Assembly (NCBI GenBank): GCA_944474755.1
Contig: OX104112.1
Location: forward strand, 88,983,756-89,047,755
Length of the DNA stretch: 64,000 bases
DNA from: Limnoperna fortunei
Taxonomy: Eukaryota; Mollusca; Bivalvia; Mytilida; Modiolidae
Direction of reading: 5' to 3'
In this document: positions 47,646-60,600 of the stretch, piece after piece
How the letters are laid out: every line of letters starts with the position of its first letter
How positions within the stretch are numbered: the stretch's first letter is position 1
Made by a program: the position numbers and the translations under genes
Notes under the pieces: generated by a model
Told to the model about the DNA's origin: nothing
Databases searched by the model: none
The model's input: only the letters and a program-made list of their open reading frames with translations

Positions 47646-47840
47646 TTATACTTTTAATGGAAACCAGGAAGCTATGTAAGATATGCTTATATGATCAAGA
47701 AAAATATATGATGTCAGAAAAGTTTTAAATGAAAAAATCGATAACGATTAAAACATGTTAGCTATGATACTTTTATACTTTTATAGAAAACAGGAAGCTA
47801 TACATGAAATATATTATATGCATATATGATCAAGAATTAA
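47646..47840 (+). repeat. Two spaced diverged copies of a 50-60-bp word
   Basis: 'acttttaatggaaaccagga' plus 'agctatgtaagatatgctta' and 'tatgatcaagaa' (47652-47702) recurs as 'acttttatagaaaacaggaa', 'gctatacatgaaatat' and 'tatgatcaagaa' at about 47777-47837. Confidence 0.6.
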
Positions 47841-48421
47841 CGTAACATCTGTCTCTTTCAATATTTGTCAACTATCGACTTTGTACGTTGAGTATGTAAT
47901 TTTATTTAGCCGAATAAGATTTCGACATCAATTAAATTTTATTCTCTTTTCTTTTCTAAAAGTTTGATGTCATCAATAACTGTAATTTAATATCGCTGAA
48001 AATGCAGAAGACATATCTATTCTTTTAATTTCATAACTCTTTTTCTTTTAAACAAATCTAAATAAAAAAGACTTCATTTCTTTTAATTTTATTGTGTTAA
48101 ATATACATTTATCACATTTTCGAACAATTTTCGTCCGTAAATACTATGTACAGTTCTTATATGTATTCTAATAGAAACACAATAATATTACGTTTTTTTA
48201 AATTAAAAAAAAACAACATTGTATATACATGTAAGCGATTATTCTTTTTTTTTTACGTAGAACAAACGTTTAAAATAAAAAAAAATTGCAAAAAATGCAA
48301 AAGAAACTATTGTTATTAAGATCGCTTTTTTGGTGTAATTGAAATAATCGTTTGTGTAACAACACGCAAATCGTTGTCTAAAATGTTAATTTTTTTGTTC
48401 TTTGACAACAACAAATTTGAC

Positions 48422-48423
<2 letters not shown>
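47841..48423. other. AT-rich non-coding stretch
   Basis: Homopolymeric A and T runs only. Confidence 0.4.

Positions 48424-48504
<81 letters not shown>
48424..48504 (+). repeat. (AAT)27 microsatellite
   Basis: An uninterrupted 81-bp trinucleotide run. A run of the complementary ATT on the + strand lies 1.5 kb to the right (50017-50078). Confidence 0.98.
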
Positions 48505-50016
48505 CGCGGATGGGTAAATATTAACTATAAAAATCTACATTTTAAATCTTCAAAAATAATTATAATATTTTGCAACCATATGAGTGATCTCATTATTGAT
48601 GATTTTAAAAATGTAACAGTATTGATCTTTATACATTGTTCTGCCTTTATGGTCGATAAGTCACAATCGCATCTATAATATATGAGTATTTACTAAAAAC
48701 TTAATTTTGTCACAGTTTGAATTTAAAATTTACTTTGAATTGTTATATAAAATAGAGTATTGATACCATTTATTTTTATTTTTGGTATATATTTTTTAAA
48801 TTTTTTAAAACGTTTTACTCATAAAAGTACGTTATTTTAGAAAAGCTTTGTATACATTTTAATGAAGTTATTTAAAAAACCAATCTTGTTTAAATTTACT
48901 GTTAGAAAATTAATCATATTTGAAAAATTTAAAGACCCATATTTTATATTCAGTTAAACGTTGATACAATCGAAAATGCACCTCAATAATTATACATGCT
49001 GTAAAATACTTGGAAAATTTTGTTTGCTTTTATTCTTAAGTACATGTAAATGAATAATTGAAAGCAAATATGTGTTGAAGATATTGTAGCAAAATGAAGT
49101 AGTGAATTACATTGTTCGTATTTGTAAACTAAAATGTTACTGCAGATTTACTGGTTTATATATCGATTAAAATATGTATGTTGTAAACCCTCTTTCCCAT
49201 TTTAAGTAAATCGAATCACTTTAAATACATTTCGATGTATTCATCATTTACTTATTACGGTTTACCCTGCAAGTTTAGCTCCCCCTAAGTAATTTCTTAT
49301 TCAGAAATCTAAAAATTTGAATGGACAGCTGTATGCGCATGTGACAATTGGCAGGCTATGTGCGGGAAAATCTTAACATTATACAGAATTTTAAAAGGAC
49401 AATCATTTTATGTTAATATTTTTACAGTAGAAACAAACAAATCAGGAGAAATAATAATAATAAAAATAACTGATTTTCAGTTTATTAGGCTACAGTTTCG
49501 CAAATCTATTTTTAAGAACTCGACGCAAATAAAATGTTACTACGTCATTAAACATTAAACTTAATTACAAATTCAAAATTTTTTAAATTTTAAATCTAGT
49601 TTTGTTACAAACAGCATTCTGAAACGAATGCGAACGATATTTATTGGTCTTGTACAAGATCGAAATTTCTTAATTGATTGTATCGTAATTTAAGTCATTT
49701 TAGTAACATATTGTTTATAAACTTTCTTCTATAATTTTAATAAAATAAAAGCAACACAAAACAAACACAAAACACAAAACAAAACAAAAAACTACCAATC
49801 ACTTTAAAGTATACATTCTTTTGAATTTCATTAATTTACGTTATAAAAACTAGGTGACTAAATAACATCACTTATTTCACTTAATAATATAGTTCACTTG
49901 TAAATATTGGATCAGTGTGCGTATATCTGTATAATTTTATTAATTTGTTCCCTTAAGATCTTTTTATAATAAATACTATGCTATTATATACGTTTTTATG
50001 TTTTAAATCGTCTTTA
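48505..50016. other. AT-rich non-coding stretch between inverted microsatellites
   Basis: No gene or other repeat is recognised. An A/C-rich run ('caaaacacaaaacaaaac') lies near 49765-49785. Confidence 0.4.

Positions 50017-50078
<62 letters not shown>
50017..50078 (+). repeat. (ATT)n microsatellite, about 21 units
   Basis: An uninterrupted 62-bp ATT run, complementary in orientation to the AAT array at 48424-48504. Confidence 0.98.
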
Positions 50079-50079
<1 letters not shown>

Positions 50080-52374
50080 AGCATGTTAAAATAATGTGCT
50101 TTTGATGGAAAGAGTGTATATGCATTTATTTTTTACACTAAAGAAGGCTATTAGTTGGTCAAAAATTGTGCGTTATTAACATCTTCGTTTGTATCATTGC
50201 ATAATCCACTAGACTTATCGGACAAAATCAATTAAATTTAACAAGGAGAAAAAATACGTTTCATGGATTTATCATAGAGTAAAGGATATGCCATTCAAAG
50301 GCAAAGGATATGTCATTCAAAACGTGGTTGTTTTACTTTATCTTCTATTGCTACTTGTTTCCAGTCAGAACTTCTTGATTAAAATAGGTTCAAATAAGAT
50401 ATCAAATTTTATCGACAGGATAAGATTGTTTAACTGTAGTAAAAATGAATCCTTATTAATTAAAACATTTTCAACATAAAACAGAACACCTGTTTTTTAA
50501 CAGACCGTTAATTTATGACCTATCGTGCACGGTTGACAATATTAATGTTTAGAAAAACAATGAAATTAAGAACTGTTCTTTTGGTAAGATTTTTGTAAAA
50601 AAAATATATTTATTGTGTTCAGTATAACAAACAATAAATTAATTACTAGTACCCTTTTCGGATAATTAAATTGTAACACAATACTAATGTGTCAACCCCC
50701 ATCAATATATATAGGTATGCATAAAACAAATGAAGGCTCAATATATTTTTCATATATATTGCATGCAGTGCGTTTAAAATAAAGAACTGGTTTGGCAGTA
50801 GTCAAAAAAGTTGAAGACTGTTCAGTAAAACAAACTTTAAGTAATTAACCTGTTTCGGTTTTTTTTTGTTTATTGTTTGCTATACAAACATATTATTATA
50901 TGGAAATCTCGTAAAAGTCTGATAGAAATCGTTTACTTTTTTAATAATTAAGAAAGTGCGAATCCTTAATTTTTTTTTATATTTCACCAAGTTTATATTT
51001 TATTAAGATGTTATTTTTTTCAAAGCATGTAAAAAAGGTTAGTTATTATCAACATTCCAACATTTTTTGTATTCAATGCAGCTTTTAAGGCATTTTTCTT
51101 AACTTTTTTCAGAGATTTTTCTTGATTTATATGGTTCAGTAACAACGAAAGCAATGAAATAGTGAATTCCATATTCGAAAAGACTTCATTTTCCTGAATA
51201 CATAGAAATAATGAGATTCAATTAAATAAAAATTAAAAACTGTAATGCGATCTATGTACGAATGAAAGAAGAAGTGTACAAGATAAAGAAAAAAAAAACA
51301 AGGAGGAACCACAGACACTCGTATAAATATATATAAAGCATATGTCTTAATAAGGAATAGTAGATAGAGTTTAACAAAAACGAAAAAAAAAACTACGAAA
51401 CAATTTTTGAATCGTGTAATAGAGCACCAATTGTAAAAGAAAATCTATTAAAGAGCAAGGAATTGCCACAGATAACCATATATATTAATCATATTTCTTA
51501 GTGAATATAAATAAATAGATTTGTTTAACACAACTTTCGAGCTCAACGTTTTAAAAACAAAATTACAAGGTTGGTATCCCTGTTTCATCCCCCAGTATAG
51601 TTCCAAGCCACAAGTTTATTTCCTCATATTTGGTCTGCCTGTGAATTGCTTTTTTGTTAAATTTATGTAATATGTTGTTCTGTCTTGATAGTTACTATAA
51701 TATTTTATAGTACCTTGTTTATTTTATTAATGTACATATTCACTAATTTTTATCTATAACTAAATACATCCTGTTACCTCTTGCTACCAAAATTTAAAAA
51801 AATCTTTACTTTGGATTTATAAACTCTGTATTGACCAAGATATGATAAGTGATATGGAATAGTAGAATCAACATTTTAAACTGATACAAATGTACTTGTA
51901 ATTTTAAATTTTTTGGTATGAATTAAGAGAACGTATACGTATGTTATCGTTATTTGGACAAAAAAATCACAATGAGAATAAATGGAGTAGATGCTTCGGA
52001 TTATAATACTTAAAAGTTTACGAAGTTCTGTATAAATGTATTTTTTTTTTTTTAATTAAACATGTTTTGTAATCATCATGAATTTTGACAAAGCGAAAAT
52101 AACTACTGACAATATAACAAAAGTTAATAATAACATGTTCTAACCTGCACAATATTAAGTATTTAAATTTTAAAATTCTTTCGTATGGAAATTAAACTGT
52201 ATAATGCAGACAATAAATTGGCATGAAATTTCAACACAAATTGATTTATAAATTGATTTTTAAACGATATAAGAACACGACAAAATTAAAGAACATATGT
52301 GAACTAAACTAAATAATAGTTTACTTTTAAACTGTTTCCATAATTATAAAATATAAAATCCCATGTGGGGTCCT
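50079..52374. other. AT-rich non-coding stretch
   Basis: No supported feature. Confidence 0.4.
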
Positions 52375-52445
52375 CATTCCATCACGCCAGTGTTTTGGGT
52401 CATGATTTAGTCTGGAAGCAGAATCACGTGACGGCGCGACATAAA
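52375..52445. promoter_or_regulatory. Short GC-richer patch with a TCACGTGA E-box (tentative)
   Basis: A palindromic E-box, TCACGTGA (52424-52431), lies next to 'cggcgcgac' in a locally GC-richer patch. USF/MiT-family factors bind this motif in animals. One motif without a start site or exon is weak evidence. Confidence 0.2.
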
Positions 52446-53573
52446 TTCGTAATGATCTTCAGATGTTTAATTAATGGCACAGAGAATTATCTGTCTGGAT
52501 TTTTGTGCTTTCTAGTTATAAAATATTAATGAATATTTAATATTAAACAGGGGAAGTGATGTTCTGAAAGTTATCATGTAAAATATTAATGTTTTATAAA
52601 ACTTTTGTAAATGAATCTAGAAAATGATTTAAAGAAGAACTAAACATTATAGGTATAATTACAGATTAATTATTTAAAAAATATTAAACTATTATATCAA
52701 ATTAATAGTTTATGTTTGGGGTACAAGTTAAACAAAATTATATTTTAAAAACTACAAGTGCAAATTAAAAAATAAGTAAATTCCAATACTTTAATTAACA
52801 AAAAGTATTCGTTTAAAAAAAACGTAAATAGATTTAGGAATAAAAAATTATTTTTATTGTAATTTATGCAATACATTTGTATAGTTTGTATTGAGAAAAA
52901 AACGTTTTCACCTCAAGCCTATTGTTGCCGCACTTAAAATTAAAAGGAAAAATAAGGAAAACAAAACAAAATAAAAACAAAAAGTAAACAAAACAAAACA
53001 AAACCCCACATTCATATATTTCATTGGTTAATTTTTAAATTATTTTTAATTTTTAAGGTAACCAACCAATATATAATAATATTAATCCAAATAAAAACTG
53101 TTCTCACAAGAGTGAAGTATAATGTCCATCATCAATTACTTCAGAAATCTAGCTTAAACTAAGGAAATATATATTATAAAAGAGACCACAAAAAGAAAAT
53201 AAATTTTAGCTACACGAAATATTCTTACTTCATGTATTTTTATATTTGAAAATATATACTTTTTAAGACATTTTATTTTTGCCTAGTCGTTTTGCCGTCT
53301 CTTTTCACATTTCTTGTTTTAAAGATTGTGTTCCCGTTAGTACTTGTATTCATATTGTACAAAATATATAATTTTTTTAACGTTGCATTACTGCATAAAT
53401 CATAATAAATTTCAAAATTACTTATTTATGGCATACTAGTAAATTGTTTAATTAAAATGTTTCAGCGGCATATAATCTTCTCCGTGTTTATCCTTGTCTG
53501 TCCCCTCCTATGTAGTTTGGACAACTTTAATGTATATATATGATAAATGTTATTCAATATGCAGACTGCATTG
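52446..53573. other. AT-rich non-coding stretch
   Basis: Only A-rich simple sequence ('aaacaaaacaaaac' near 52985-53003) is seen. Confidence 0.4.
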
Positions 53574-53638
53574 CCGCCATTTTGAAGAACATGCGGTCCG
53601 CCTTTTCAAGATTGAAAGCAGAAAAGACAAAAAGGAAG
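53574..53638 (+). promoter_or_regulatory. Candidate first exon with YY1 motif
   Basis: GCCGCCATTTTGAAG (53574-53588) is the reverse complement of the YY1 consensus, which in animals often sits just downstream of the transcription start. Three bases on, an ATG at 53591 opens 16 codons (MRSAFSRLKAEKTKRK). These end exactly at a good donor, AAG|GTAATT (GT at 53639-53640), in phase 0. The patch is GC-richer than its surroundings. The peptide is too short to identify, and the next exon was not found. Confidence 0.3.
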
Positions 53639-55910
53639 GTAATTAAAATTTACAAAGACCTGTAGGGTAAAAAACATAATATATTGAATTTGAACTGTAA
53701 TTTTCAGAACTATATATTATAATTAAAACGTTTTCTAAAACAACAAATCGCTCAAGTAACGCAAGGCAAGTAAAGAAATCACACAGGTGCATCCATGTTT
53801 GTCCTCTTTTATGACTTGCATAATGTATTTTGTGGATAGTTTTTCATCGTCCTTTCGCATTTTTATTTAATTTTTTGATGATGTATTGAGATTAAATATG
53901 GACACGTCAACTATTATTTATATCTATATAAACGTTTAGAATAACGCCAGGGATAATTTATAAATAAACAACAAAGAACAATATATGTCCATCATACTCA
54001 ATTCCAAAATAATCATGACTATACATATTATAAATATGTGTGGTAACGAATTTTAATCTTTAATACTAAAATTAGCAAAAAGATTGGCTTTGATGCCATT
54101 AAGAAAATGTACATTAATATATTTATCTCATTGAAAGAACTTTGTACGTTGATCCTAACATATGTAGTATGAAAACAATATCAAACTGTACACTTTCCCA
54201 CATTTACATTTACAGTTCTATAGACAAAGTAGAAAGTATCAAACACAACCAGAAAATAAAAATAAGATGAACATGCCACGGTACATAATTGGGTTCCTAT
54301 AGTTTGCAAATGGAGTGCGAAGAGAGCCATATTGTCTCCTAATACTTTTATCAAAACTATATTTTTGTATAGAAGCACAATATCTACTTCGAGTGAAATC
54401 GACTATACAGTGTAAGGTCGTGTTTTATCACAGACGAAAAAGTCAAAAATAGAACGAAAGTCATTTATATCTTTTAATAGGTGTGATAAATGATACGGTA
54501 ATTTGGTAAAGACCGTAATGAAGATAGGTGCAAGTACGCATAAGCAAGCATTCAATATCTACAACCAACCACATATCACATGAACAGTTACTACAACTTG
54601 ACTACACATTACACTGATTTCCCCCCAAAAAATCTACAAATATTAAAAAAGAAACTTGATCAATGTTATAAACCTGATAATACTTTAATTCTTTAATTTA
54701 TGTAAACATGCCAAAAACGGAAATCACTATGTATATGTAATAAGAAAACGACAGGACCATCCCAAATGTATTGGAAAAGGGTCTTAAAAGTAAACCTTAC
54801 AATAGGGACATCATCTGCAGCCAAGATACGTTTATTATTATCAATAAATTAAAAAATCACATATATTTTTTCCAGTTTATTATTATATCTGGAAAACAAT
54901 GATTTTGTCAGCCAGATAAATAAACTTAAAAACTTAAAAACACCTTTCTCTAAACCCGGCTTATTATTGTACTATATATACTAACAAAAACTGTTTATAA
55001 AAAGAAAAAAATATTTTTGATTAATATTTTTTAGAAAACAAGAAAACTTTAAGGGAAGAAAACAGTCAAGTTATTACATTGTTTGAAACTATTTGGAACC
55101 TTACATAAGCCTTTATAAACTAATTTGACAATGCCAAACTTCGTTTTTGGAAAGCCCCACTATATTCCAGTATGACATTAGTTTCGTACTCTAATGATAT
55201 ACGCTTCATACAAAGTGTCCAGATATACATTTATTGTCAAGTTTTTAAAAAAAACAAACAGAAGTAAAAGTGGGTAGGTAGAGTATTATTATATAGTGAA
55301 GTTTCATAACAGCTGATATACTTGGCGACTTTTGTTTGGTAAACACAACATGTCTTTTCTAATGAACATACCCGTCTACTTTTCGTAATAATATTAGAAT
55401 GACAAAAAACATTTAGATCCTTGATTCCATGCAAGACAGAATTGTTTATAGTGTACATCTATGTAATGCTTTCAATTTAAAAAAAAAACTTTCGTTGGAA
55501 AATGTATAATCGTTTTCGTTTCAAATTTAGAAACTAAATAAGCAATAGTATTTCCGACTGATATATTTCGATGTTACCACGTGAGAATGTTTAACTGTTT
55601 AAAGGTATACGTCATTTAAGTGTTGTCCCTTTTTCAGTTTATACCCATGTCATTTTTCAGTTTATACTTAAGCCATATATTCCCCTGCGAAAGTACTTGT
55701 GTTGCAGGTTTACTAACCCCAGCGCTTAAAGTAGAAGACGAATAGTTATTCCTATTTATTTTTAAATTTCGTCATTAGGAAAGAAAATCCCTTTCTATAA
55801 GAAAATGGTAAATATTAATATACTTAATATTGCGGAGTATACTTTTACATGCGTACTCTCATTAATTCTAAAAAAGCATTGACCGTATTATGTTCAGTAG
55901 TATCAAGGTG
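53639..55910. other. AT-rich non-coding stretch
   Basis: No exon or repeat is recognised. If the exon at 53591 is real, this would be intron. Confidence 0.35.
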
Positions 55911-56207
55911 TCCTCAGCTAAGCATTTCAGGTGTCAGATATAAAGTCCTCAGCTAAGCATTTCAGGTGTCAGATATATAGTCCTCAGCTAAGCATTTCAG
56001 GTGTCAGATATATAGTCCTCAGCTAAGCATTTCAGGTGTCAGATATATAGTCCTCAGCTAAGCATTTCAGGTGTCAGATATAAAGTCCTCAGCTAAGCAT
56101 TTCAGGTGTCAGATATAAAGTCCTCAGCTAAGCATTTCAGGTGTCAGATATAAAGTCCTCAACTAAGCAGTTCAGGTGTCAGATATAACGTACTCAAGTG
56201 AGCAGTA
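55911..56207 (+). repeat. 35-bp minisatellite, 8 exact-length units
   Basis: Units begin at 55911 and every 35 bp to 56156, then a degraded partial ninth (56191-56207). The consensus begins TCCTCAGCTAAGCATTTCAG and ends GTGTCAGATATAAAG. Three consecutive units (2-4) end TATAG, units 1 and 5-7 end TAAAG, and unit 8 ends TAACG and carries other changes. The clustering of TATAG units points to local duplication of a variant unit. Some arrays of direct repeats look CRISPR-like, but there are no spacers here. Confidence 0.98.
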
Positions 56208-57380
56208 AAGTATACTTTTGCTTACGCATATGAACTGTGTACTGTCTATCAGAGCTATGACCTTTGCTGATACAAAGTGCAACCTACTTCAGCAGAACTA
56301 TAAATTAAATGTCGGCAAAAAGGACGCTATAATACCTTGCTCGACTAATTACATACCCTACTTGCCAATTTTCAAACGATCAGGAATTGTCTGACTGTAT
56401 GAGTACCAAATTTATTTAAAATTAATTAAACAGTAAAGGTCAACCAAACCTGCAACGGACAACATGGCTCAATGAAAGTGGTCACTAGTTTCTTGGATCT
56501 TCAACGAACACTTACAAAAGAATTTTAAAATATGTGGGCTGTTGAAAGTGGCCATCAGCATGTGACAAATACTAGTAGTTGGGTTATATCAAAGATAGCC
56601 TTACCATCAAGCGTGAAAATGCAATTACAAAAATGCACAATTTGCACTAGGATTTCATCGGTTTGTTCTCCTAGGTGTCATTATCTTCAGAAGTCATAAA
56701 ATTTCATTGATAACGCTGTGGTCAAAGTAATCGGAAAATCTGCAACCAAGAATTTACTTGGAAAGAGAAAGAATTCTAACAAATAATTTCCTTAAGAGAC
56801 CTATAACAATAACAGACCTGAATCCTCTTCAAGAACTGCCAACATAGGTCAAAGACAGAAAATGAAAAGACACATGCAGAATGCCCGTAGTCAAATTATT
56901 GTTTACAAGGTCATTATAATCTAATTTAAATAACATTCCTGTAAGAGAATAGCATTTTGCTGTTAAAACATATTCTGAAAGTAAAAGATAAAATGTGGTT
57001 GGATGAATTTGATTACATTGAAGAACCTTTAGTCAGACGACTACCCATAAATGACAGTTTTCAAGATTGATGCTGAGTATATCATGGTGAAGACTAAAGT
57101 AAGCCATCGCAGAATACGTGAACAAGTACAACAAGCCAAATTACTAATCATGCAACATTTTGAAATTATCTGGCCAGAACATAATGGAGACTTTCTGCAT
57201 ATAGAAGTTTTATTCTTAACAGCCAAACATTTGGAGGTCATCTGTATATACAGCTGGAAGGTGCAAAGCGGAGTCAAAATATTCTTCAGAAGATTCGTAA
57301 AGTCCTATACTATAATGGAAATGTAGCCAAAAGAATCCAAGGAAATGCACAGGACGAAAGAGTTATTCACAAATGATATG
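56208..57380 (+). pseudogene. Stop-poor region, possible decayed coding element
   Basis: Several + segments are open with few stops: 56211-56393 (MNCVLSIRAMTFADTKCNLL...), about 56440-56700 with one TAA, 56940-57070 (MWLDEFDYIEEPLVRRLPIN...) and 57051-57326 (91 codons). They lie in different frames and share a charged, balanced composition. Such frame-shifting runs are how an old transposon or pseudogene looks. No transposase, reverse transcriptase or integrase motif was recognised, and chance cannot be excluded. Confidence 0.2.
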
Positions 57381-58040
57381 TCATTAAAACAACTATAATA
57401 ATAATAGTTCACAGAGAATAGTGGAGAGAACAAATGATTGACCTATATAGACAATACTGAGAACTAAAAACTGATAACGAGAACACTAGGACTGGACAAC
57501 ACATTTTTTGGAAATATTATTAAACAGTTATTAAATCAAAGCTGTGGCTGTTTATTATTAGATTAAAATATAATAACTATTAATGAGTGGTCAAACTTGA
57601 TGCCTTTTACTAACTATTCGCCCATTTCAACACTATTTTGTAAGACTTTGTCTAAATTAAAGGAGACATCGACACCACAAAATCCAGTTTTATGTCTGTT
57701 AAAAACCACATAGGATGAACCAAACGTCCTAAGTATTTGTTTTAATTTCAAATACTTTAAATGCATTATTGTGGTGTTTAAGTTGATTCTAGGTGAGTTA
57801 CATTAATACAGTAAAACTAAAGAAGGCAACATCAACAACCAAATCGAAGGTCCTCGTCATATGTTCTGAGCAAGACCTCGAATTATAGTACGCATCAAAG
57901 TTCAAATATCATTTATATGTTTGTGTATGTGCAAAAGGCCCTTGACGTTTACTGATAAAAAGCGCAGTAATATGACATACACTTCATTCACATGATCAGG
58001 GATAAACATGAAGAAAAAAAGCAAAAAACGTTAATTGAAC
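57381..58040. other. Unassigned DNA
   Basis: No feature is recognised. Confidence 0.35.
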
Positions 58041-58087
58041 AACTTCCGGTTCAGCGTACCAAAGCCTTCCTAAAATGGCGTCTCTAG
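58041..58087 (+). promoter_or_regulatory. Candidate core promoter/start: ETS site, YY1 site and ATG
   Basis: AACTTCCGGTT (58041-58051) contains the ETS/GABP core (CTTCCGG). It is followed 25 bp later by CTAAAATGGCGTC (about 58070-58082), a YY1-type motif whose ATG (58075) reads MASL before a possible donor at 58088 (TAG|GTTTTT, weak). ETS plus YY1 at this spacing is a common housekeeping promoter arrangement in animals. Without the donor the frame continues for 16 codons and stops. The downstream exon was not found. Confidence 0.35.
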
Positions 58088-59379
58088 GTTTTTATTTTCA
58101 CATTTGTAAAAATGTTTATACTTAATTCAAGTTAATAAGCAGGTAATTACTGTGGCATTGAACTAGTACATTGTAGAATTTAATGAGTACCAATATATCG
58201 TAAAATCCATTACTCTTAAAATACTTTTGCTTTGCTGTAAAGCTAGTTTACAGTATGATGTTAAGAGAATTCCATTACTACGAGTTAATAAATAAAATAA
58301 TTAAATACGGTTTGATTTTAGTTTCCAAAACAACAAACTCAATATATAATATACTCAACGTTAATAAACAAACACAAAAATAAAGATTGCCTTCGCCTTT
58401 TAAATATCAAGTCACATTTAAAAATAAATTGCCAAAAAGAAAAAAGTAAGGAAACAACCATGCATGGAAAATGATACAATCGATATAAAACGGTTAGCAC
58501 GTCTTGAATTTTGAAGTTCTTTACATTACTTGAATAAAACTAACTAAATCGGTAATATTCTTAATTTGGTTTGACACAAATGCACTAAACTTCGTAACAG
58601 CAGATTGAAATGGAAGGTTGAGCAATAAATGACATAAACATCCACTTGATAAATCTTTGTTTATATTTAGAACTACTATACATTTATTAATTGAAGGATT
58701 TTAACTTGAAGTAGCACAAAAGTATATCAATGATAAACAAATAAATTATACTCAGGTACATTTAAAAAGTTATATTTATAAAATGATAGTAAAATGCAAG
58801 TGAAGTAAACATCATCAAATTGTTTTAATTGACACATCGTTTGTTTACATATGTGTACTGGAAAAGGTTAACGATTGGACATGCATGTAAAATAAAGTGT
58901 ACATTGAAAAAAGGAACTATTGAAATGAAAATTGCAGAAAGACTGTGGGGATGTACAATTTACATGTACATGAAAGTACAGAAGATTAAACTCAGAACAT
59001 CAATTGAAAAGTCCTTAGATATACAGTCACAGTGATGACAGGTATTGACATATTTGTTGTCAATTTAATCAATGGAAACAGCTGTAACAGCAAAGAACAA
59101 CCAAATAAATATATTAAGAAACTTGACCACAAATGGTGGAACATGGTGACCAGGAACCAGTTGTGTCTGTCGATTATTCCCAATCAGAAAGGTTAGAAAA
59201 TAACAGAAAACAAAACAAACTACTAGACTACACCATGGTAACACAGCAGAAATGACGACCAATGAAATATTAAAGTATAACTGAACAAATATTCAAAATA
59301 TTCATAAGAAGAAAAAACAATTGGGATAATTACATATTGAAAAATTATCATTGGAAGTTGATATGTATTGATCCGAGAC
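58088..59379. other. AT-rich non-coding stretch
   Basis: No feature is recognised. If the promoter at 58.05 kb is real, this would be transcribed intron. Confidence 0.35.
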
Positions 59380-59465
59380 TAGTCCGAGAATCCTTTGCCG
59401 TCCAACGTCTTTTTTTTTGCGTGGGACGCAAAAAAAGCGTTGGACGGCAGAGGGTTCTCGGACTA
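59380..59465. mobile_element. 86-bp palindrome with TA ends (MITE-like)
   Basis: The arms TAGTCCGAGAA...TTTGCCGTCCAACG and complement (59380-59421 and 59424-59465) pair almost perfectly. The centre is an A/T run flanked by 'gcgt gg gacgc'. The outer TA...TA would fit a Tc1/mariner-type target duplication. The arms are GC-richer than the surroundings, as expected for an inserted element. Confidence 0.75.
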
Positions 59466-60600
59466 ATGAGAGACCAGCCTAAAATAGGTCCTTTGTTACA
59501 GTTATTAAAAATAACTAGGTAGATTAAGTAAGAAAGGTCGTAAATATGGGTTAAATAACTGAAGAAATACGATTACTTGTGACGTACAAATACATGTACA
59601 CTTGTACGGTGAAATTTTGTAGAAAAAGTTCAAATGCATGTAGAAAATAGAAGATGGTTGTGAACTGTTCAAACTATGATAATGTACATACATAAAATTA
59701 ATGTGATTCTGAACTGTTGTACCTGTTATACATGAAGTACATTATAAAATAATATTTTTTTGCACTGTTTTGTTTGTAATTAGGGAAAGAAGATACACAC
59801 AGAAAATGAAGATGATTCTGGCTGCTATTTTTTTTAAAAACATGCATACAAAGAATGAAGATAACCTTGAACCTTTATTTCTGTGATAAATTAATAGATA
59901 CATACAATTAAGATAGGTCAATATAAAAAATTCAGAAACACATGCATGAATGATAATTCTATTTACAAACTGAATAGAGAGACCTGCTGTAGATGATTTT
60001 TCTGTTATAGCTTTGTTTTACTAATTTGTGCTTCTCAGATTCCTGCCTTTTAGAGATAACAGTCAATCAAATAATTTATATTAGTATTACCATATTACCT
60101 TTAAATATTAAATTAAATTTTTTTTAAAAATCTAAATGTTTTATATCATTTTCAAAATAAATAAATTTGATCTGGTATAACTGCATCCAACAATGTTAAT
60201 AGTGTATGCGTGTCGCATGGCCATTCTAAACATGTCTTCAGCAAGGAAGAGTATAATGCTAGTATTATAAGATTCTTGTACATACATGTTTTTATTTATT
60301 TAGGCAAAAAGAATGAAGATTCTATTGGTACAATAAAAATAATTCAGATGTTAATGATTGAAAATAAGCAGGGGTCGTGTCATCGAAATGTCGCAATTAT
60401 CCTTATTCCTTGAAATATCTAACAATATTTCAATTCTTAGTTTTATGTCTAGATAGCCTTAGTCGTAGTCAGTACAAAGCTTTTGGAATTGTATTTTGAT
60501 GATATATGTAAAAGCTTTAAAACATCTGTATCATTGTCCTAATTAACCTTGGATTCTTTAATGACATTTTATTTTATACTAACTTAAGGACAACGAAAAA
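59466..60600. other. AT-rich non-coding stretch
   Basis: No feature is recognised. Confidence 0.4.

Noticed and set aside
55911..56207. A CRISPR array
   Set aside because: The 35-bp repeats are directly adjacent with no spacers, and the genome is animal.
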